This document shows positions 6,953 to 10,991 of a stretch of DNA of 10,991 nt, piece by piece (the first letter of the stretch is position 1; each line of letters starts with the position of its first letter). The notes beneath the pieces were generated by a model, which did no database searches, was not told where the DNA came from, and saw only the letters and a program-made list of their open reading frames with translations. The DNA is taken from NCBI GenBank assembly GCA_964625745.1, contig CAZVCJ010000136.1, positions 1 to 10,991 of the forward strand, in the 5' to 3' direction. This DNA comes from CAZVCJ01 sp964625745. GTDB taxonomy: Bacteria > Chloroflexota > Anaerolineae > VGOG01. The translations under genes and the position numbers were made by a program.

Positions 6953-7527
6953 TGCTGCCCCTCCAATTCCGCCACTCGCTCAAATAGCCGATCCAGCCGG
7001 CCCTCGCCGCCCAGGCGGGGCAGCTCCAGATGGACTTTCCCCCGCGCCAGCAGCGTGAGTCCTAACCTGGCGTAACCCAGCGCGGTCAGGGGATTGGTCG
7101 CCAGGAAGTAACGAACCATGAACTCGATCTCCTTCGTGCGCCCGTAGCGGCGCATCACCTCGGCGAAGGCCCGATAGAAAGCCGTGCTCTCCCGCCACTC
7201 CCCGATCCCCTCCTCAAGCGCCAACTGCTTGAGCTTGACGATGGTCTCGGTGAGGGGAATCCCCCGCGGACAGCGGACGTGACAGATGTAGCACAGGCTG
7301 CAAAGCCACATCGCCTTGCTGTGAAGCACCTCATCCCGGAAGCCCAATTGGGCCAGTCGCCACATCTGACGGGGGCTGAGATCCATGGCGTGGGCGGAAG
7401 GACAGGAAGCCGAGCAAGTGCCGCACTGGATGCAGCGATTGAGTAGCCGTCCTGCTGGAATGAGGCTATCCACAAAGCTGGGGTCTCGTTTCACCGTGGT
7501 TAAGTTGATAACTTCGGAAGTCGCCAA
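6949..7527 (-). CDS. hdrC: Heterodisulfide reductase subunit C-like ferredoxin
   Basis: A 192-residue protein with two [4Fe-4S] motifs, C32-x2-C35-x2-C38-x3-C42-P and C76-x2-C79-x2-C82-x3-C86-P, spaced as in HdrC, followed by a helical tail. HdrC wires electrons from HdrA to the catalytic HdrB. The start is TTG at 7527: AGGAGG (7534-7539) lies 6 nt upstream, and the next Met in frame (Met48) falls beyond the first cluster. It is the first gene of the run hdrC-hdrB-hdrA-mvhD and has a strong promoter about 65 nt upstream. No membrane segment is seen, so this is the soluble HdrC type rather than a DsrMK- or HdrE-linked form. Confidence 0.93.
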   Translation of the reverse strand: MATSEVINLTTVKRDPSFVDSLIPAGRLLNRCIQCGTCSASCPSAHAMDLSPRQMWRLAQLGFRDEVLHSKAMWLCSLCYICHVRCPRGIPLTETIVKLKQLALEEGIGEWRESTAFYRAFAEVMRRYGRTKEIEFMVRYFLATNPLTALGYARLGLTLLARGKVHLELPRLGGEGRLDRLFERVAELEGQQ

Positions 7528-7592
7528 AGGTTACCTCCTGACTCTATCGAATACATTGGGGGACAAGGGACTGTCTCTGCAAACCGGGCGAC

Positions 7593-7621
7593 ATTCTATC
7601 ACACTCACCGCTCTTTGTCAA
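7593..7621 (-). promoter_or_regulatory. Strong sigma70-type promoter of the hdr operon
   Basis: On the minus strand a consensus TTGACA (7616-7621) is followed after 17 nt by TAGAAT (7593-7598). It lies 66 nt upstream of the hdrC start, and its -35 box sits in the last codons of the decayed TSUP gene. The -35 box is also embedded in a perfect palindrome, GCTCTT-GACA-AAGAGC (7610-7625), which could be a repressor or activator site. Confidence 0.8.
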
Positions 7622-8156
7622 GAGCAAGATGAGCGAAAGCGATCGTTTCGGCCGGGGTGACGAAGAACCCCACCAGGTTCACCAATCCCACCACCTCGCT
7701 CGGCTGGCCATTCTCGGCCAGCAGGATGAGGCTGGGTGTGGCCACCTCCCCCCCCACGGCTTCGAGGAAAGCAGCCACCAGGCCCAGGAGGGCTCTCCTG
7801 GGCCTGGACAGCAGCCACACGCCATTCTCTCCGAGCGAAGAAGCGACAGACAATGAGGCATCCCATAGCCAGCAGGAGTCCCGCTACCCAGGGCTTGATC
7901 GTCTGGCCGGGGACCGAGGCCAGGAAAAAGGTGCCCAGCACCCCGCCGATGACGCCGGGAAGGACCAGGGGAAGGACGAGCTCCCTTTTGACGTTGCCGA
8001 GCTAGTGATGGGCGATCCCGGAAACCAGGGTGGTCGCGATCTCCGTGCTGTGCACCGACGCACTGGCGATGGCCGGGGCCAGCCCAACGTCCCGTCAATG
8101 AACTGGGCGCCGAATCCTGCCAATAGTATGCCGATCAAGAAGGTGACGTTGAACAT
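7605..8156 (-). pseudogene. Decayed TSUP-family (TauE/SafE) permease gene
   Basis: Recognisable pieces of a COG0730 anion permease occur in three reading frames. The ATG at 8156 begins MFNVTFLIGILLAGFGAQF up to IDGTLG. Near 8083 the frame changes and the usual glycine-rich first-helix segment is missing; homology resumes with GLAPAIASASVHSTEIATT. A TAG stop (8002-8004) follows SGIAHH, after which LGNVKRELVLPLVLPGVIGG and GTFFLASVPGQTIKPWVAG continue in the same frame. Between about 7845 and 7790 it shifts again to LLGLVAAFLEAVGGEVATPS and VVGLVNLVGFFVTPAET, ending at 7605. With deletions, a stop and a frameshift together, a sequencing error is an unlikely cause. Intact members export or import sulfite, sulfonates or similar anions. 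Confidence 0.85.
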
Positions 8157-8416
8157 GGGGTGTCAGCGGCCGCCAGGATTTCAGTGAAGCTCCTGAAGAT
8201 GTCGCTTTCGGTGATAATGCCCACCAATTCCCCGTCGCACATGACTGGCAGGCCACCGATCTTGTTATCGGCCATGATGCGGACCGCCTTTTCCAGAGGG
8301 GTGTACTCAGACACAGTGATGACATCCGTGGTCATGATCTCACCTACCGTTATTTTGGAGATAAGATAGTGAAGCTCGTAGATGCTCAGAGAAGTGGCTG
8401 GCAAGGGAGAGGCTAC
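8135..8416 (-). pseudogene. 5'-truncated CBS-domain protein remnant
   Basis: About 90 residues of a paired-CBS protein remain: the inter-domain linker (ASPLPATSLSIYELHYLISK) and the second CBS domain (ITVGEIMTTDVITVS ... IMADNKIGGLPVMCDGELVG ... IITESDIFRSFTEIL). The first CBS domain is gone; the sequence runs straight into the end of the FNT gene. An AAGGAGGGG stretch lies just after the FNT stop, but the only nearby in-frame start codon is a TTG at 8404, inside the linker. The C-terminus runs off into unrelated residues overlapping the TSUP start. CBS pairs normally bind adenosyl ligands and regulate a partner. A short translated peptide cannot be excluded. Confidence 0.75.
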
Positions 8417-8450
8417 AACAGATCCTTTAGCTGCCCCTCCTTTTCGATGA

Positions 8451-9374
8451 CTAATCGCCAGTCTTGGTCGGGTTCCGGACGACTGGGGACCCCAGGAAGA
8501 GCTCAAGCACCTGTCTGGCCCCAAAGCCCCCCCCCGCCCCCTGGGGACGCCGGTAGATGAACCAGTAGATCGCAGCCACCATGAACCCGCCGCCGAAGAT
8601 GTTGCCGGTGGTCACGGAGATGAGGTTCCCAATGAAACCCTGCAAATTGAGGTTGATCAGGTCGCTGGCCACCTTGCCTGCCGCTGCCACCACCTGCGGC
8701 TCTCCCTTCAACAGGAGTCCCATAGGGATGAAGTACATGTTGGCGATGCTGTGTTCGAAGCCAGAAGCCACAAAGGCAGTGATGGGGAACAGGATGGCCA
8801 GTATCTTATCCGTCACGCTTCGGCCGCTCAGACAGAGCCACACAGCCAGGCACACCAGAGCGTTGCACAGAATACCCCGCGCCAACCCCTCGGTGAAGGA
8901 GAGATTCACCTTGCCGTTGGCGGTGTTCAAGGCCATGGCCCCGACGTGATAGTTGGCGAAAGTCCACTGCCTGGTGAGATACATGAGCATCGCCGTGCCC
9001 AGGGACCCGACCAGGTTCCCGAAGTAGACGATGACCCAGTTACGCATGAGTCGCCCCAGAGTCAGCTTGCCACCGACCCAGGCCATGACGATCAAGTTGT
9101 TGCCTGTGAACAGCTCCGCGCCGGCGACGACGACCAGGATCAGGCCCAGGCTGAAGACGAAGCCGCCTAATAGCTTGTTCAGGCCGAAGCCTAGCCCACT
9201 ATCGGTGGTGACCAGGGTGCAAAACTCCGCTCCCAGCCCGATGAAGGATCCGGCCAGGACAGCCAGAGCGAACATGCCCCAGAAGTCCAGATTGGCCTTC
9301 TTGACACCGACGTTCTCCATTCGTTCCGCCATCTCAGGAGGCGGAAAAGCATCTACAGTGATTTTGTCAGACAT
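8451..9374 (-). CDS. focA: FNT-family formate/nitrite channel
   Basis: A 307-residue membrane protein of the formate/nitrite transporter family. Family marks: GAELFTGNN (Thr90 region), YFGNLVGS, GILCNALVCLAVWL, and GFEHSIANMYFIPMG with His208, the equivalent of the central pore histidine of E. coli FocA; also TGNIFGGG near residue 257. Six hydrophobic helices are apparent. It should form a pentamer moving formate, nitrite or hydrosulfide; sequence alone does not fix the substrate, though formate fits the nearby Hdr/Mvh genes. The ATG (9374) has AAGGAGGT 8 nt upstream, and the gene follows the lipoprotein gene by only 26 nt. The last 30 or so residues after YRRPQGA are atypical, and a run of nine G lies at that point (8527-8535). 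Confidence 0.9.
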   Translation of the reverse strand: MSDKITVDAFPPPEMAERMENVGVKKANLDFWGMFALAVLAGSFIGLGAEFCTLVTTDSGLGFGLNKLLGGFVFSLGLILVVVAGAELFTGNNLIVMAWVGGKLTLGRLMRNWVIVYFGNLVGSLGTAMLMYLTRQWTFANYHVGAMALNTANGKVNLSFTEGLARGILCNALVCLAVWLCLSGRSVTDKILAILFPITAFVASGFEHSIANMYFIPMGLLLKGEPQVVAAAGKVASDLINLNLQGFIGNLISVTTGNIFGGGFMVAAIYWFIYRRPQGAGGGFGARQVLELFLGSPVVRNPTKTGD

Positions 9375-9400
9375 GGTGAAGGACCTCCTTTGGATTTTGC

Positions 9401-10459
9401 CTACTTTGTTGTCTGTTGGTCAATCTTTTTGAGGATTTGCTCCTCCCAAGCCCCGTGGATGATCTCCGGATACGCCTGCCCCCAGCCGCCCAGATCACGC
9501 ACCGTAAATGGCTGCTGGATCTCTTGAAACTCCGGCACGGCCTGGTTGAGCGTCTCGTCGGTCACGGCCCGGAAATAGTAGTGGGTGAGCGCCTCCTGCG
9601 CCGCCTCACTCCATAGGAAAGCGACGAACGCCTCCACCACTTCCTGCTCCCAGGGCTTCACGTTGTTGTCCACGATGACGGCCAGGTGCTCGCTCATGAC
9701 CGTGCCAGGCGGCGTGACGACCTCCAGATCCGCGCCCCGGGCCTGGGCTAGCAACGCGTCCTGCTCATAGGTGACCAGAGCATCACCTACGCCGAACACG
9801 AACTGCTTCAAGGCTTCACGAGCTGAGGGCGGGGCAGCGACTACGTTGGCCCAGATGTCCTGCAGTTGCTCGTGAGCTGCTTTCTGGCTACCGCTCTTTT
9901 CATCCAGCAACGCCGACCCGTACTCGGACAGAAGCGCCCACTGGGCTCCACCTGAGGTGCGGGGATCAGGATGGACGAGGCTCACGCCGGGGCGAGCCAG
10001 GTCCGCCCAATCCTTGATCCCCAACGGGTTGCCGGGGCGAACCACGATGACAATGGGGCTGCGGCTGAAGATCCCTTGATGGGGGAGGGTGTGCCAGTCC
10101 GTCTCCACCCAATCGTTGATCCGCAACCAGACGGCGTACTGCTCATTGGAGAGAATCGCCACGTCGGCCGATGCGCCGTCCAGGATTTCCTTGGTCACCT
10201 CATCGGAGTTAGCGAAGACACTCTGCAAGGTCACCTCCTGGCCTTTCTGGCCCTTCCAGTAGTCCTGGAAAACGGGAAAGACCTCCTCGGTCATGACCTC
10301 TTCCTCGACACTGAAGCCGTAGACTACGATGGTGGCGGGGCGAACTGCTTCGCCGCGTTGAGGTACCGGAGGCAAACAGCTTGTGGTGAGCAACACAAGG
10401 GACAGTACCACGACAACCAGCCCTGCTACTTTGCCCGTGATCTCCGTCTCTTTAGTCAA
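9401..10459 (-). CDS. Sulfate-binding-protein-like periplasmic lipoprotein
   Basis: A 352-residue exported substrate-binding protein. The N-terminus has a hydrophobic signal (about 11-24) and a lipobox-like LLTTSC with Cys28 as the lipidation site. The mature part resembles the Sbp/CysP branch of ABC-transporter binding proteins, with the recognisable segment NPLGIKDWADLARPGVSLV then HPDPRTSGGAQWALLSEYG (about 144-182). Sulfate or thiosulfate is the likely ligand class; other oxyanions are possible. No permease or ATPase gene follows; the next gene is the FNT channel. The start is TTG at 10459, chosen because it gives a proper signal peptide; a GGGGGAG stretch lies about 8 nt upstream. No Met appears at a better position. 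Confidence 0.82.
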   Translation of the reverse strand: MTKETEITGKVAGLVVVVLSLVLLTTSCLPPVPQRGEAVRPATIVVYGFSVEEEVMTEEVFPVFQDYWKGQKGQEVTLQSVFANSDEVTKEILDGASADVAILSNEQYAVWLRINDWVETDWHTLPHQGIFSRSPIVIVVRPGNPLGIKDWADLARPGVSLVHPDPRTSGGAQWALLSEYGSALLDEKSGSQKAAHEQLQDIWANVVAAPPSAREALKQFVFGVGDALVTYEQDALLAQARGADLEVVTPPGTVMSEHLAVIVDNNVKPWEQEVVEAFVAFLWSEAAQEALTHYYFRAVTDETLNQAVPEFQEIQQPFTVRDLGGWGQAYPEIIHGAWEEQILKKIDQQTTK

Positions 10460-10508
10460 ACTCCCCTCTCCCCCAAGCTGTTCTGTGTTGAGATGTTTCC
10501 TTCCCTAA

Positions 10509-10542
10509 CTGGAGGGGCCATCAATTCAGACAGCCCCTCCAG
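10509..10542. repeat. Perfect 10-bp stem-loop upstream of the lipoprotein gene
   Basis: CTGGAGGGGC (10509-10518) and GCCCCTCCAG (10533-10542) form a perfect GC-rich stem with a 14-nt loop. It lies in the 121-nt gap between a small membrane-protein gene and the lipoprotein gene. No T-run follows on either strand, so it is not a standard intrinsic terminator. It might slow transcription or protect RNA ends. Confidence 0.65.
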
Positions 10543-10559
10543 CAATTGGGATCTTGGTA

Positions 10560-10574
10560 TATCCTGTCAGGATA
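10560..10574. promoter_or_regulatory. 15-bp perfect dyad after the small membrane-protein gene
   Basis: TATCCTG-T-CAGGATA is a perfect odd palindrome with 7-bp arms, 6 nt past the stop codon of the 55-residue protein. It has the form of a regulator binding site, but also could be a weak hairpin. The binding factor is unknown. Confidence 0.4.
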
Positions 10575-10580
10575 CTCATG

Positions 10581-10748
10581 TTACTTCGCCGGCACTGCTG
10601 CCTTTCGAGCGGCTGTCTTCCTGCTTTCGCGCATCTTGTCCCGCACCATCTGGCACAGACCAGCAACGACCGTGAGCCAAACCAGGGCGGGTACAAAGAG
10701 CACGACGACAATCCCAATCAGTCGGGCAACTATCGCTTGCGCTTCCAT
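10581..10748 (-). CDS. Small single-span membrane protein (tandem paralogue 1)
   Basis: A 55-residue protein, MEAQAIVARLIGIVVVLFVP at the N-terminus, with one hydrophobic helix (about 10-30) and a basic cytoplasmic-looking tail rich in Lys and Arg (QMVRDKMRESRKTAARKA). The ATG at 10748 has AGGAGG 5 nt upstream. Over 34 aligned residues it matches the next gene upstream at 26 positions, and 14 of those shared residues use different codons, which points to selection on the protein. I do not recognise the family. It precedes the binding-protein lipoprotein and FNT genes in the same direction, so a role in a membrane complex with them is possible but unproven. Confidence 0.75.
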   Translation of the reverse strand: MEAQAIVARLIGIVVVLFVPALVWLTVVAGLCQMVRDKMRESRKTAARKAAVPAK

Positions 10749-10803
10749 GACAACCTCCTTTCTTTAATCAATCCGATATTCAGCCCAGCGTGTTACATAC
10801 AGC

Positions 10804-10989
10804 CTAGCGCGAGCCTATCGGTTGCTGTGCTTCCTGAGCCGGCTCGATTTGGGTACGGCGAGTCTCCTGAATCTTGTCTCGCACGATCTGACGCAGCCCA
10901 GCGATCACCGTGGCCCAGACCAGGGCAGGCACGAAAAGCACAACCACGATGCCAATAACCAGCGCCACCACCCCTTCAATGCTCCCCAT
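10804..10989 (-). CDS. Small single-span membrane protein (tandem paralogue 2)
   Basis: A 61-residue protein with one hydrophobic helix (about 7-31, IGIVVVLFVPALVWATVIAG) followed by a charged tail (RQIVRDKIQETRR) and a polar end. The core IGIVVVLFVPALVW is identical to the neighbouring 55-residue paralogue. The ATG (10989-10987) lies 2 nt from the window edge, so the ribosome site is outside and a longer N-terminus is formally possible; alignment with the paralogue supports this ATG. The family is not recognised. Confidence 0.72.
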   Translation of the reverse strand: MGSIEGVVALVIGIVVVLFVPALVWATVIAGLRQIVRDKIQETRRTQIEPAQEAQQPIGSR

Positions 10990-10991
10990 AG

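Noticed and set aside
8002..8004. Recoding of the TAG in the TSUP gene (pyrrolysine-like readthrough)
   Set aside because: The same gene has a lost segment and two frame changes, so decay explains the stop; nothing suggests a pyrrolysine system.
10509..10542. Intrinsic terminator
   Set aside because: The stem is strong, but neither strand has a T-run after it.

Overview
The window reads almost entirely on the minus strand (right to left) and looks like a GC-rich, strictly anaerobic bacterium. The Hdr/Mvh gene set, the FNT channel, the small intergenic palindromes and the toxin-antitoxin pairs fit Chloroflexota (for example Anaerolineae). That taxonomic guess is an inference from gene content only. 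No rRNA, tRNA or CRISPR array is visible.

Core: positions 7527 down to 2100 encode a heterodisulfide-reductase-type electron-transfer module in the order hdrC, hdrB, hdrA, mvhD. A strong promoter (TTGACA-17-TAGAAT) lies just upstream of hdrC. The central result is that hdrA is split only by one in-frame TGA at 5343-5345. That TGA sits where HdrA proteins normally have a conserved cysteine (CS-x-C-I-L-x-P-K-M). It is followed 27 nt later by a perfect 7-bp hairpin with a GGUC loop, the signature of a bacterial SECIS element. I read hdrA as one 1113-residue selenoprotein (start 5930, stop 2589), not two genes. It also carries an inserted GltD/NfnB-like FAD-NAD(P) module. HdrB and HdrC keep all expected Fe-S cysteines. 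MvhD would link HdrA to a hydrogenase or formate dehydrogenase, and an Fe-S protein with an FrhB/FdhB-like N-terminus (364-1197) is a likely further electron-transfer partner.

Left flank (1-2083): a Phd/YefM-PIN toxin-antitoxin pair with its own promoter and a palindromic operator sits between mvhD and the Fe-S protein gene. A second pair (antitoxin plus RelE-like toxin, cut by the window edge) follows the Fe-S gene.

Right flank (7605-10989): a decayed TSUP permease gene and a 5'-truncated CBS-domain gene lie next to an intact FNT-family formate/nitrite channel. Upstream of that are a sulfate-binding-protein-like lipoprotein and two tandem paralogous small membrane proteins. Two mobile-looking palindromic elements interrupt the hdr operon: a heptamer-repeat hairpin at 2532-2584 and a 98-bp inverted-repeat element at 5955-6052.

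Working model (inference): HdrABC-MvhD takes electrons from formate or H2 and/or NAD(P)H through the extra flavin module and bifurcates them between ferredoxin and an unknown disulfide or other acceptor.
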